DNA from: Pygmaiobacter massiliensis
GTDB lineage: Bacteria; Bacillota; Clostridia; Oscillospirales; Ruminococcaceae
Direction of reading: 5' to 3'
Assembly: GCA_022778585.1 (NCBI GenBank)
Contig: JALFTI010000021.1
Coordinates: 124,001-188,000, forward strand
DNA: 64,000 nucleotides
A model generated the notes under the pieces. The model had not been told where the DNA came from. It searched no databases and saw only the letters and a list, made by a program, of their open reading frames with translations. The position numbers and the translations under genes were made by a program. Shown piece after piece: positions 44,833 through 52,876 of this stretch; positions within the stretch are counted from its first letter, which is position 1; each line of letters begins with the position of its first letter.

Positions 44833-44874
44833 AAAGAAAACGGTATAACAGCCGCACCGCGGCTGTTATACCGT
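44833..44874 (-). terminator. Perfect 16-base hairpin with leftward T tract
   Basis: Arms ACGGTATAACAGCCGC (44840-44855) and its exact complement (44859-44874), three-base loop. Read leftward it is followed by TTTTCTTTTTT, so it works as an intrinsic terminator for the regulator gene at 45040. Confidence 0.7.
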
Positions 44875-44941
44875 GCAGCCAGCACAGAAAAATATTGTGG
44901 CTGCCAAGGGAGGCTTTCCGAAAAGGGCGCTTTACCCAGCA

Positions 44942-44980
44942 TAAAAACAAAATTATAATAACCGCTTTGCGGCTATTATA
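44942..44980 (-). terminator. Related hairpin with leftward T-rich tail
   Basis: Twelve-base arms TATAATAACCGC/GCGGCTATTATA with one mismatch and a TTT loop (44954-44980); leftward tail AATTTTGTTTTT. It is the first of two tandem terminators; the arms share the TATAAyArCCGC sequence with the next hairpin, about 110 bases away. Confidence 0.6.
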
Positions 44981-45039
44981 CCACGCTGGCCAGGGTGCTG
45001 GCAAATGGCGGCAGGGAGGTTTGGGAAGACTTTTTTTGC

Positions 45040-45885
45040 TTAGCTGCGGCCCAGCTGTGCAAAAAACCAGTCAATGGCAGCGCGGTTTCGCTCCACCAGC
45101 TCCCAGCAGCCCTGCGCCAATTCCCATTTCATAATCAGCCCGCTGGAAAAGCTTGCAATCATCTGCACAATTTCGTCGTCCGGCAGGGGGCAGCGCACCG
45201 AACCGTCGGCGCGGGCGCGGGCCAAAAGCGCGTGCAGAATGCGGTAGTAGGGGCGTTCTTGTTCCACAAAACGCATGCGGTTGAGCCCGAACATCATCAG
45301 ATAGGTCATGCGGGTATAGTCCTTATCGTCCAAGGTCAGCACCGTGATGGCCCGACAGAAAAATTCCTGCATCAGCGCAAGGCCGTTCATGCTCTGCAGG
45401 CGGGGGTCATTATGCAGCTTTAGCCAAATTTCCTCGTACCCTTCGTCCCAGCTGTGCAAGGGGTCTGCCAGGCGCGGGTCGCGGGGTATAACAGGGTCCG
45501 GCAAAGCGGCTAAACTGTGCCGGCAGGCACCGCCGCAGCCGCTTTCCACACCGGCGCTGGCCAGCTGCCCGGCCCCCCAGCTGGCCAGCCGGTAAAGGGC
45601 GGGCATAAGCTGGCGGGCGGTTTCGGTAAGGGCATATTCCACCCGGGGCGGTATTTCGTTATACTGGGTGCGCGAAAGCAGATGATTGGCCTCCAGTTCC
45701 CGCAGGGTTTGGGTCAGCATCATATTGGTAATGCCCGAAATGCGCCGTTTCAGCTCGTTATAGCGCATAACGCCGTGTTTGTCCAGTTCGCACAGAATGG
45801 GAAGCCGCCATTTGCGGCCCAAAAGGTCCAGGCTATATACCACCGGGCAGATGTCATACCGGGAATTGGCCGATGAAACCGCCAT
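45040..45885 (-). CDS. HxlR-type DNA-binding domain fused to TetR-like C-terminal domain
   Basis: A 281-residue regulator. Residues 1-105 form an HxlR winged helix: CPVVYSLDLLGRKWRLPILCEL, YNELKRRISGITNMMLTQTLRELE and the wing EIPPRVEYALTETARQLMP. HxlR proteins usually end near residue 110-130. Here a Cys-bearing linker leads to about 135 further helical residues ending in SFSSGLIMKWELAQG...RAAIDWFFAQL, the look of the TetR-family C-terminal ligand/dimerisation domain. AAGGAGGG precedes the ATG. Located downstream of the flavin oxidoreductase gene on the same strand. Likely an effector-responsive repressor for it or itself. The fusion is read from sequence pattern only. Confidence 0.75.
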   Translation of the reverse strand: MAVSSANSRYDICPVVYSLDLLGRKWRLPILCELDKHGVMRYNELKRRISGITNMMLTQTLRELEANHLLSRTQYNEIPPRVEYALTETARQLMPALYRLASWGAGQLASAGVESGCGGACRHSLAALPDPVIPRDPRLADPLHSWDEGYEEIWLKLHNDPRLQSMNGLALMQEFFCRAITVLTLDDKDYTRMTYLMMFGLNRMRFVEQERPYYRILHALLARARADGSVRCPLPDDEIVQMIASFSSGLIMKWELAQGCWELVERNRAAIDWFFAQLGRS

Positions 45886-46298
45886 GTAAAACCCTCCTTG
45901 CTGCGTAAAAAAGCGCGGAGCGGCCTGTGCCGCCCCGCGTGTATGGTTTGCAGAACATGTTGCCGCCCGCGCTTATATTGAAAAAGGCGAAAAGCACAGG
46001 GCGGTTTTTGGGTGGCTTTGTTTGCTTTTGCCGTTTGGCAGCGCCAAAATGCAAAAGCAAAACATTTGGCTGCCCAAAAAGCAAAACGAAAAGAAAAATG
46101 CCATGCCAAAAACAAAACCGCACAGCCGCCTTTTGGCTGTAACGCCATGCCGGCAGGGATGGTATGAGACCGACCGCCATGGTTTTTGGCCGGCATAAAT
46201 GGGCGAAAGCCGGCATGAAAAAGCGGATAACCGCTATTTTAAAACCATTATACTAATATTATACCATGCAAGCAGATTGGGCGGCAAGCAAAAAACGG
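45886..46298. other. Intergenic region upstream of HxlR-TetR-like gene
   Basis: About 410 bases; no gene. On the minus strand two TATAAT boxes lie close together (around 46246-46263) and a small AGCGG-TTAT-CCGCT hairpin with a T tail at 46219-46233 sits just downstream of them, which may act as attenuator or as the flavin oxidoreductase gene's terminator. Confidence 0.45.
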
Positions 46299-48341
46299 TC
46301 ACAGTTCCAGCGCGGCAAAATACCCGCTGCGGCTTGCCTGGGCAAGGTTTGCGGCGCCAAGGCAGTCGCCCGCCGGCACCACCGTGTCGGCACAGCCCCA
46401 AAAGCGGTCCCGCTCGGTCAGGTTGGCTTTCATGCCGGCGGCCAAAATAACCGTGTCGGCCGGAAGAGTGCTGGTTTCGCCGGCCTGGTTTTGCAAAAGC
46501 AGGTGGTCGCCGGTTATTTCCACACAGCGGGTGGAAAGCAGGACGGTTACCTTGTTGGGGCAAGGCCGGGCTTTATCCAGCTGGGCGGTTTCGCGGTCGT
46601 ACTCGTGGTCCAAAAAAAGCATGGTATGGTAGCGCAGGTGAGGGTCCGCGTCGTGGCCCATTAAAAGGTCGGCTGCTTCCACAATGGTGACCTGCCGGCC
46701 CAGCCCGGCAAAATGAACCGCCGCTTCGCAGCCCACCGAGCCGCCGCCCAAAATAACCACCCGCTGGCCCACCTTTTCCGGCTGTTCCAGCGCATCCACT
46801 GCGGGTAGCACCAGGCTGCGTTCCAGCCCGGGAATGGGCGGCCACACCGGCACGGCGCCCACCGCCACAATTACCGCGTCGGCCTGTTCGGCCTTTACGG
46901 TTTCGGGACAGGCGCGCTGGCCCAAATGCACGGTAATGTCGGGCTGCTTTTCCACCTGGCAGACTAAGTAGCGCAGATAGCGGTTGAGATGTTCTTTAAA
47001 CGAAATTTGGCTGGCGTGACAAAGCTGACCGCCCAGCCGGCCGCTTTGTTCATAAAGCGCCACCCGGTGGCCGCGCGCAGCCGCCTGCAAAGCGGCCTGC
47101 ATGCCGGCCGGGCCGCCGCCCACCACCAGCACCTTTTTGCTGTGCGCGGCCGGCCGGACAAGCTGCTGTTCCAAAAAAGCCCAGCCGTGGGTGGGGTTTA
47201 CCGAACATCTGCTTTCTCCGCGCGGGCGCTTGGAAAGGCAGCGCAGGCAGCGAATGCAGGGGCGAATGTCCTCTTTTCGGCCTTCCTTGGCCTTGTTGGA
47301 CCAGTCCGGGTCGGCAATTTGGCTGCGCACCAGCGAAACAAAATCGCAGGCGCCTTCCCGCAGAAGCTGCTCGGCAGCGTCCGGGTCGCCTATGCCGCCA
47401 ATAGCGTCCACCGGAATGGTAAGGTGGCGCTTTAATTCGCGGGCCAGGTAGCTGTTGCAGGCTTCCTTTAAAAAGAAGGTGGGGTGGGTGATGACCAGCG
47501 AGTGCAGCCCGGAACGAATGCCCTCGGAACACTGCAGAATATCCACATAAGGCTGCAGAAGCTGGGCCATCTGGATAATCTCTTCCAGGGTGGAGCCGTC
47601 GGATACAAATTCGTTGGCACTGTAACGCAGTTCGATCACCATGCTGTCGCCCACCGCAGCCCGAATGGCTTTCAGCACCTGGATGGGGAAGCGCACCCGG
47701 TTTTGGGGGCTTTGGCCGTATTCGTCGGTGCGGTGGTTGGTATGGGGGGAAAGAAACTGGCTGAGCAGCCAGCCGTGGCCGGCATGTAGCACAATCATAT
47801 CAAACCCGCCCCGCTGGGCCATGCGGGCAGCACTGGCAAAATACTGGGCAATTTGGTCCATGCCGGCTTTGTCCAGTGCCTGCACATGGGTTTCTTCCCG
47901 CACGCCGTCCCGGCGCACCATCTCCTCCACATGCGAGGTGTTTACCAGGGTGCGGGCGGTGGGGCCGACCGGGTCGTATCTGCCCGGGGGGGCAAACTGG
48001 CCCGGGTGGCTCAGCTCAATGGCGGCTTTGGCGCCAAAGGCATGAATGGAATCGCTTACCATATGCATGCCGGTGAGGGTGGAATCGGTAAAAAAGTTAA
48101 AATGGCTGGTACTGGTGGAATACCGGGGGTCTACCCCGCATTCTCCGGTACACACCGCCCCGGCGCCGCCTCGGGCAATGCTGCCATAGTAGTGGGCGGC
48201 CGCCGGGGTAAACTCATCATAGCCGTTGGGGTTTGGGCTAAGCAGGTTGGGGCCGCCGCCCTGCGGCGCGCTGATAATGCGGTTGCGGAAGATTTGCCCC
48301 CGGATGACGATGGGGGAAAACAGGTGTGGATAACGCGACAT
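46299..48341 (-). CDS. Old Yellow Enzyme-type NADH:flavin oxidoreductase with Fe-S and FAD/NAD domains
   Basis: A 680-residue enzyme of the 2,4-dienoyl-CoA reductase/BaiCD-like family, which reduces activated C=C bonds using FMN, a [4Fe-4S] cluster and FAD. An FMN-binding TIM barrel (about 1-350) shows LFSPIVIRGQIFRNRIISAP, HAGHGWLLSQFLSP and NRVRFPIQVL. Next come the cluster motif PCIRCLRCLSKRPRGESRCSVNP (near 365) and a pyridine nucleotide-disulfide oxidoreductase domain (VLVVGGGPAGMQAAL, VVILGGGSVGCEAAVHFA). The Cys spacing is C-x2-C-x2-C-x10-C, tighter than the C-x2-C-x3-C I expect. The ATG at 48341 follows AGGAGG. Substrate unknown: bile acids, enoates and aromatics are candidates. Confidence 0.88.
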   Translation of the reverse strand: MSRYPHLFSPIVIRGQIFRNRIISAPQGGGPNLLSPNPNGYDEFTPAAAHYYGSIARGGAGAVCTGECGVDPRYSTSTSHFNFFTDSTLTGMHMVSDSIHAFGAKAAIELSHPGQFAPPGRYDPVGPTARTLVNTSHVEEMVRRDGVREETHVQALDKAGMDQIAQYFASAARMAQRGGFDMIVLHAGHGWLLSQFLSPHTNHRTDEYGQSPQNRVRFPIQVLKAIRAAVGDSMVIELRYSANEFVSDGSTLEEIIQMAQLLQPYVDILQCSEGIRSGLHSLVITHPTFFLKEACNSYLARELKRHLTIPVDAIGGIGDPDAAEQLLREGACDFVSLVRSQIADPDWSNKAKEGRKEDIRPCIRCLRCLSKRPRGESRCSVNPTHGWAFLEQQLVRPAAHSKKVLVVGGGPAGMQAALQAAARGHRVALYEQSGRLGGQLCHASQISFKEHLNRYLRYLVCQVEKQPDITVHLGQRACPETVKAEQADAVIVAVGAVPVWPPIPGLERSLVLPAVDALEQPEKVGQRVVILGGGSVGCEAAVHFAGLGRQVTIVEAADLLMGHDADPHLRYHTMLFLDHEYDRETAQLDKARPCPNKVTVLLSTRCVEITGDHLLLQNQAGETSTLPADTVILAAGMKANLTERDRFWGCADTVVPAGDCLGAANLAQASRSGYFAALEL

Positions 48342-48501
48342 ATTCCAATACCTCCTGCCATAGGATGGGGTAGAAGGCGCGCAGAAGCTGTGCGCCAGGC
48401 TGCCCGTAAAATCATTTGCTGATTTTAGTATAAGGGGCGCCTTGTGCCCCGGCAAGAACGCAGTTTTTTATGACCAGGGCAGTTTTTTCTGCCTATTGGC
48501 G

Positions 48502-48542
48502 CAAAAACGCCGCCCCGGCTTTGCCGGCGCGGCGTTTGAAAG
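48502..48542 (-). terminator. Terminator of carD-like gene
   Basis: On the minus strand: stem AAACGCCGC..CCGGC/GCCGG..GCGGCGTTT followed by TTTTT. Confidence 0.8.
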
Positions 48543-48567
48543 GTGCGGTTTGGCGCAGCAGGGCAGG

Positions 48568-49077
48568 CTATGCATGGGAATGCAGCCTATCTGCAATGTA
48601 TTGGCATACCTCGCTTTTGGGAATCTGCAAAGCGGCGGCAAATTCGCCGTACAAAAGGTCTTCGGCCTGTTTCATAAAATGGCTGTCCACCTGGCCAAAT
48701 TTGCGGTGGCAGCCGGCAAGGGCCTGCTTTTTCCTCCAGATGGAGACGACCATACTCAGCAAAGCGGCGCAATCGTGGGACTTTATGGCCCGGGTGTAGT
48801 GGTCGCAAAGCTGCTGAATGCTTTTGGAATCGTCGGGCTGTGCGGGCAGGGATGGAATTTGGTCGATCAGGACGTTGACCTGCTGGCTGGTGAGGATAGG
48901 GCGCATAAATACCCGGGGATTTTGGACCGGGGCGCAGATGGTGCCTGTTTGGTAAAGCGGTTTCAGAGTATAGTAGGGCTGCAGGGTGCCACTGCCGGAA
49001 AAGTCCAGCTGACAAACCCCCATAACCCGGCACACGCCGGTGGTTTGGTATATAATGAGATCCCCTTCCTGGTACAT
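48568..49077 (-). CDS. CarD-family transcription factor
   Basis: A 169-residue protein with an N-terminal CarD/RID Tudor-like domain (MYQEGDLIIYQTTGVCRVMGV...YYTLKPLY) and a helical C-terminal half. CarD proteins bind the RNA polymerase beta subunit and stabilise open promoter complexes. Length matches Clostridia CarD-like proteins. The ATG at 49077 opens the conserved domain and follows AAGGCGG; upstream in-frame codons encode a Phe-rich stretch unlike the family. Monocistronic with its own terminator. Confidence 0.9.
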   Translation of the reverse strand: MYQEGDLIIYQTTGVCRVMGVCQLDFSGSGTLQPYYTLKPLYQTGTICAPVQNPRVFMRPILTSQQVNVLIDQIPSLPAQPDDSKSIQQLCDHYTRAIKSHDCAALLSMVVSIWRKKQALAGCHRKFGQVDSHFMKQAEDLLYGEFAAALQIPKSEVCQYIADRLHSHA

Positions 49078-49279
49078 AAAATGCCGCCTTTCTGCTTGAT
49101 TTGGCTGTGCCAATATTTTTAAAAACCAAAACAGGAAAAAATAAATTTTATAAAACAAAAAAAGAAAATACACTTAAAAACATAGGCGTAATTTTGCTTT
49201 CTGTAAAAATAATAGCACAAAAATTTTGGTTATGTAAGTAAAAAATAGTGCTGTTTGGGGCTTTGAAAACGAATAATAA

Positions 49280-49314
49280 CCAAAAACCCCGCCGCTTTTT
49301 TAAGCGGCGGGGTA
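49280..49314 (-). terminator. Terminator of isochorismatase-family gene
   Basis: Read leftward: stem ACCCCGCCGCTT/AAGCGGCGGGGT followed by a T run; a compact GC-rich hairpin 38 bases past the stop. Confidence 0.88.
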
Positions 49315-49352
49315 AGGCAGGGCAGGCAGCTTTGCCCAAACAGGATATGCTG

Positions 49353-50057
49353 TTAATGGTTCAAAGAGCTTTCCAAAAGTGCAAGGGTCTCGTCGGTGCT
49401 CATAACATCGCAGTAGATCACGCTCATAATTTTCAGTTCTGCCTCGTGCAGCTCCATACTGCCGGCGGCACAGGCGTCCTCCACACAGATGACATGCAGC
49501 CCCTCGTCGGCCAGGCCGCGCACCGTGCAGGCCACGCACTGGTCGGTTACAATGCCGGTAACCACTACCGTTTCAATGCCCATAAAACGCAGAAGGGTGA
49601 GATAGTTGGTGCCGGTAGTGACGCTGTCGGTGGTTTTGTTTACCACAATTTCGTCGGGCAGCGGGGCCAATTCGTCAATAATTTGGGCACCGCGGCTGTT
49701 TACCGGCAGCAGCATACCGTTCCACCCGGCAGATTTTTGCACCGGCGAGCGGTCCAGCCCGTCCTGGCGCAGGCAGGCAATGCGGCCATAGGTGACGGTT
49801 AGGTTGTTTTTGCGGAAGTAGTCCAAAAGGCGTTTGTTATTGGGAATGACAAGCTCGTCCAGCCGGTCGTGGAACGGAATCCACCGCTCCCATTCGCCCC
49901 GCTGTTTAAAAACGGCGGCTTCGCCTTCGTCCCGCAGAATAAACTCGTTTTGCATATCAATAATCAAAAGCGCGGTCTTGGCGGGGTCCAAAACGGTGGG
50001 GGCAAACTCTTCACAGGTTTGGTAATAAAAATTGCGGTATTTTTCGTGCGGGCGCAT
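49353..50057 (-). CDS. Isochorismatase-family cysteine hydrolase
   Basis: A 234-residue alpha/beta hydrolase of the isochorismatase-like superfamily. The Asp-Lys-Cys triad is visible: ALLIIDMQNEF (Asp), IVVNKTTDS (Lys) and VVTGIVTDQCVACT (nucleophilic Cys). Relatives include nicotinamidases, N-carbamoylsarcosine amidases, biuret hydrolases and ureidoacrylate amidohydrolases. The ATG at 50057 follows AGGAGGTCCTTGCC. It lies 106 bases downstream of an AraC-type regulator on the same strand, so both may be controlled together with the symporter genes. Specific substrate unknown. Confidence 0.9.
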   Translation of the reverse strand: MRPHEKYRNFYYQTCEEFAPTVLDPAKTALLIIDMQNEFILRDEGEAAVFKQRGEWERWIPFHDRLDELVIPNNKRLLDYFRKNNLTVTYGRIACLRQDGLDRSPVQKSAGWNGMLLPVNSRGAQIIDELAPLPDEIVVNKTTDSVTTGTNYLTLLRFMGIETVVVTGIVTDQCVACTVRGLADEGLHVICVEDACAAGSMELHEAELKIMSVIYCDVMSTDETLALLESSLNH

Positions 50058-50163
50058 GGCAAGGACCTCCTTTTTCAAATTGATATTTATGATAACCCCG
50101 ACCGAAAACGCCCTTAAATGCCGTTTTTAGTACTGGGTATACAACAAAGCAAAACCGGGGCGG

Positions 50164-51009
50164 TCAGCGGGCGGTGCCGGGGCGGCCGTTTGGCAAAAAG
50201 CTTTTGCGCAGCTGTTCCTGAAAGGCTGCGGGGGTCATTTTCATGTACTCTTTAAACACCTTGGTGAAATGGCTTTGGTCATAATAGCCGGTGCGCTGGG
50301 CCACCTCTGCCACCGATATGCCGGGTTCTGCCACCATAAGCTGCAAAGCGCTTTGAAACCGAATGTTAGCCAGCGCCGTTTGAGGCGCTAAGCCCACATG
50401 TTCCAGCATAACCTTTTGCAGGTAGCGGCTGCTGTACCCGGTTTGTTCGGCCAGCTCGTTCACCCGTACATCCCCGTGGTTGCGCAGAATGTCCAGCATC
50501 ATCTGCTGGATCAGTTTGCCCACATCCCGCTGGCGGGTGCGCGCTTCCCACCGGCTGATAAACTGGCGGGTCAATTCAATGCGCTCTTCAAAAGAGGTGG
50601 CGCAGGCGATCTGCTCTGGGGTGGTGCCTGGCTGCAAAAGGTCCTCCAGCGGAATTTCGGTATCGGCCAGAACATTGCTGGGCAGGCCGAAAATGCGGGT
50701 AAATTCGCCGGGGAAAAACTGGCAGCTTAAAATATGGCGCCGGCCAAACAGCGGAACCATTTTGCTTTGGTTCAGTGCGCCGCAGCATACAGCGCCAGGG
50801 TGGTCCGGCTCCAGCGAAAACAAAATGCCGATCAGCCCAATGCCCGGCACGCAGTCAAGCCTCTGCACATCCTGGTCGGCCTGCAGCTCGTAGGCCACCG
50901 CAATGGGGGCACCGCTTGCTTTATCCACCAAAAGTTGCTTGGCCAGCTTGTCTGCGTCCCAAAAGGGCTGTACCGATAAAACTCGGTCAAATTCGCTGAC
51001 TTGTTCCAC
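50164..51009 (-). CDS. AraC-family transcriptional regulator
   Basis: A 281-residue regulator with an N-terminal sensor region (about 1-165) and a C-terminal AraC/XylS DNA-binding domain with two HTH motifs (RVNELAEQTGYSSRYLQKVMLEHVGLAPQ and SVAEVAQRTGYYDQSHFTKVFKEYMKMTP). The start is set at GTG 51009, eight bases after AAGGGG; the longer TTG start at 51051 has no ribosome site. Divergent from the symporter and gamma-glutamyltransferase genes and followed by the isochorismatase-family gene, so probably activates one or both sides in response to an imported substrate. Confidence 0.9.
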   Translation of the reverse strand: MEQVSEFDRVLSVQPFWDADKLAKQLLVDKASGAPIAVAYELQADQDVQRLDCVPGIGLIGILFSLEPDHPGAVCCGALNQSKMVPLFGRRHILSCQFFPGEFTRIFGLPSNVLADTEIPLEDLLQPGTTPEQIACATSFEERIELTRQFISRWEARTRQRDVGKLIQQMMLDILRNHGDVRVNELAEQTGYSSRYLQKVMLEHVGLAPQTALANIRFQSALQLMVAEPGISVAEVAQRTGYYDQSHFTKVFKEYMKMTPAAFQEQLRKSFLPNGRPGTAR

Positions 51010-51324
51010 AGAAATTCCCCTTTCCAACACGAGTGTTCCGTATTTTACCAATGTTACTTCTGAAATTTACCAACTTCGTTTCCTGTTTTTCCTATTTTTC
51101 ATAAGGGACAAAGCATAAAATAAGGACAGAACCTCCATAAAAGTGCAATTTCGTGCAAAACAATTGGGCATAACGACAATAAAAGATGACAAAACATTAT
51201 CAAAAAGGGAATTTTTACTTTATCTTTTATTATAAGCGGTAGGTTGTGGGAAAGTCAATTGTGTGCAAAATTGTCCGAACTGGAGGAGTTTTCAAAACGA
51301 GTCAATAGAAAGGTGGAATCATTC
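51010..51324. other. Divergent control region between AraC and symporter genes
   Basis: About 315 bases, AT-rich, no gene. Several TTAT-rich -10-like hexamers occur near 51215-51236 but none pairs convincingly with a -35. Likely holds AraC binding sites; I cannot define them. Confidence 0.45.
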
Positions 51325-52701
51325 ATGTTAATCGCGACCTGGATTATTACATTTGTATTGATAGTGGGCTTGGGCGTTTACGCCGGTACTAAAATTGCAA
51401 ATGCCAGCCAGTGGTCCGGTGCAGACCGTTCGATGGGCATTTTTGCGGTAGGCGCCATGCTGGGTGCCTGGCAGATCGGCGGCATGAGCATTGTGGGCGC
51501 CGCACAGAACGGATATGTTATGGGGATTGCCGGCAGCTGGTATTCCATTGCCAACGGTCTTTACATACTGGCCATTGGTATACTGGCTAAACAGATGCGC
51601 CGCAACTTCCCCAGCGACGCACTGCCCGATTATTTGGAAAATCGCTACTCCACCCGGGTTGCCCGGCTGCAGTCGTATGTGTGGATTGTTTTCGGTTTAA
51701 TGTACATTCCCATTCAGCTGAAAACTGTGGCTTCCATTCTGCAGATTGTGCTGCCCGGCCTGAACACCCACCTGTGCATGTTCATTGGCGTTACCATTGC
51801 AGTGGCTTATACCGCTTTTGCAGGCATGAAGGGCGCTTCCATTGTGGGCCGGGTCGTCTGCGTGGCCACCTACATTCTGCTTGCCTGGTTCATTTTTGCA
51901 AACCTGGGCGATTTTGGCGGTTATTCCGGCCTGGTGAGCATGCTGCCGGAAGGCTATGACCAGATGAGCGCTATGCCCACCCAGCAGGTTGTTGCCTGGA
52001 TGATTGGCGGTATTTTGACCTCGATTGTGCTGCAGTCGGCTTTGCAGCCGGTTTTGGCCGCTAAGAGTGACAAGGCTGCCACCTGGGGCTGCGTGCTTGG
52101 CTATGTAATTGCCGGTCCCATCTGCATTCTCACCGCTATTATTGGTATGATGGCCCGCGCCAAAACCCCCGACCTGGGCGATGGCGCCACCGCATTTGCC
52201 TGGGCTATTAAGGATATGTCCTCGCCGGTTATGGCGGGCATTATCTTCGCGGTTATGACCATGATTATTGCCGCAACCCTGGCCACCATGATGATGGCTA
52301 CCGGCACCATTGTGACCAATGTGTACAAAAAGCAGATAAACCCCAAGGCCGACGACAAGGCTGTGCTGAAAGTTTCCCGCTGGGGCACTGTGGCGGTTGC
52401 GTACTTGTCTTTGCTGCTGGGCTTCTTTATCCCCTCTGCCCAGATGACCAACATGTTCCTGACCGTTAACTATGTGGTTACCGCTCCGTTCAGCTTCTCG
52501 GTGCTGGCCGGCCTGTTCTGGAAAAAGGCCAACGCCAAAGGCTCCTTCTTCAGCATTATCGCCGGTATTGTGGTGGCGCTGGGCTGGGTTGCCGCAGGGC
52601 TTAACGGTAAAATCAATGTGGTGTATCCCACCATTATCATTTGCTATGTGGTCGGTATTATTGTATCGCTGGCCACCAATAAAAGCAAAGAGGCGGCCTG
52701 A
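51325..52701 (+). CDS. Sodium:solute symporter (SSS family)
   Basis: A 458-residue secondary transporter with about 13 hydrophobic segments and the SSS pattern: IGGMSIVGAAQNGYVMGIAG for the early sodium-site helix, DYLENRY and the IPIQLKTVASILQIV stretch. It is a sodium-driven importer of organic acids, sugars, amino acids or vitamins; substrate not predictable. The ATG at 51325 follows AAGGTGG. It precedes a gamma-glutamyltransferase and is divergent from an AraC regulator, hinting at a gamma-glutamyl or amide-bearing substrate. Confidence 0.9.
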   Translation: MLIATWIITFVLIVGLGVYAGTKIANASQWSGADRSMGIFAVGAMLGAWQIGGMSIVGAAQNGYVMGIAGSWYSIANGLYILAIGILAKQMRRNFPSDALPDYLENRYSTRVARLQSYVWIVFGLMYIPIQLKTVASILQIVLPGLNTHLCMFIGVTIAVAYTAFAGMKGASIVGRVVCVATYILLAWFIFANLGDFGGYSGLVSMLPEGYDQMSAMPTQQVVAWMIGGILTSIVLQSALQPVLAAKSDKAATWGCVLGYVIAGPICILTAIIGMMARAKTPDLGDGATAFAWAIKDMSSPVMAGIIFAVMTMIIAATLATMMMATGTIVTNVYKKQINPKADDKAVLKVSRWGTVAVAYLSLLLGFFIPSAQMTNMFLTVNYVVTAPFSFSVLAGLFWKKANAKGSFFSIIAGIVVALGWVAAGLNGKINVVYPTIIICYVVGIIVSLATNKSKEAA

Positions 52702-52876
52702 CGGCTGCAAAAGCCTGAAAAAGGCATAACCCGGGGCGCACAGTACTAAGCGCCGGATTAGAAACTGCCATACTTAAAATTTTGCATAGGTTTAACTCAA
52801 ATGCACAAAGCAAGGCGGCCACCGCAGCCGCTTTTGCTTTGCGCAGGCAGCAAAACCACAGAAGGAGTGAAAAATT

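Larger units (their letters stand above)
44647..45039. other. Intergenic region with two palindromic hairpins
   Basis: About 390 bases between the HxlR-TetR-like regulator gene and the transglutaminase-like lipoprotein gene, all reading leftward. Contains two related hairpins (separate entries) and presumably the pilus operon promoter to their left. No gene. Confidence 0.55.

Noticed and set aside
44840-44980. Palindromes first considered as REP-like or miniature mobile elements
   Set aside because: They are followed by T-rich tracts on the strand of the upstream gene and there are only two; tandem terminators explain them better. No terminal repeats or target duplication seen.
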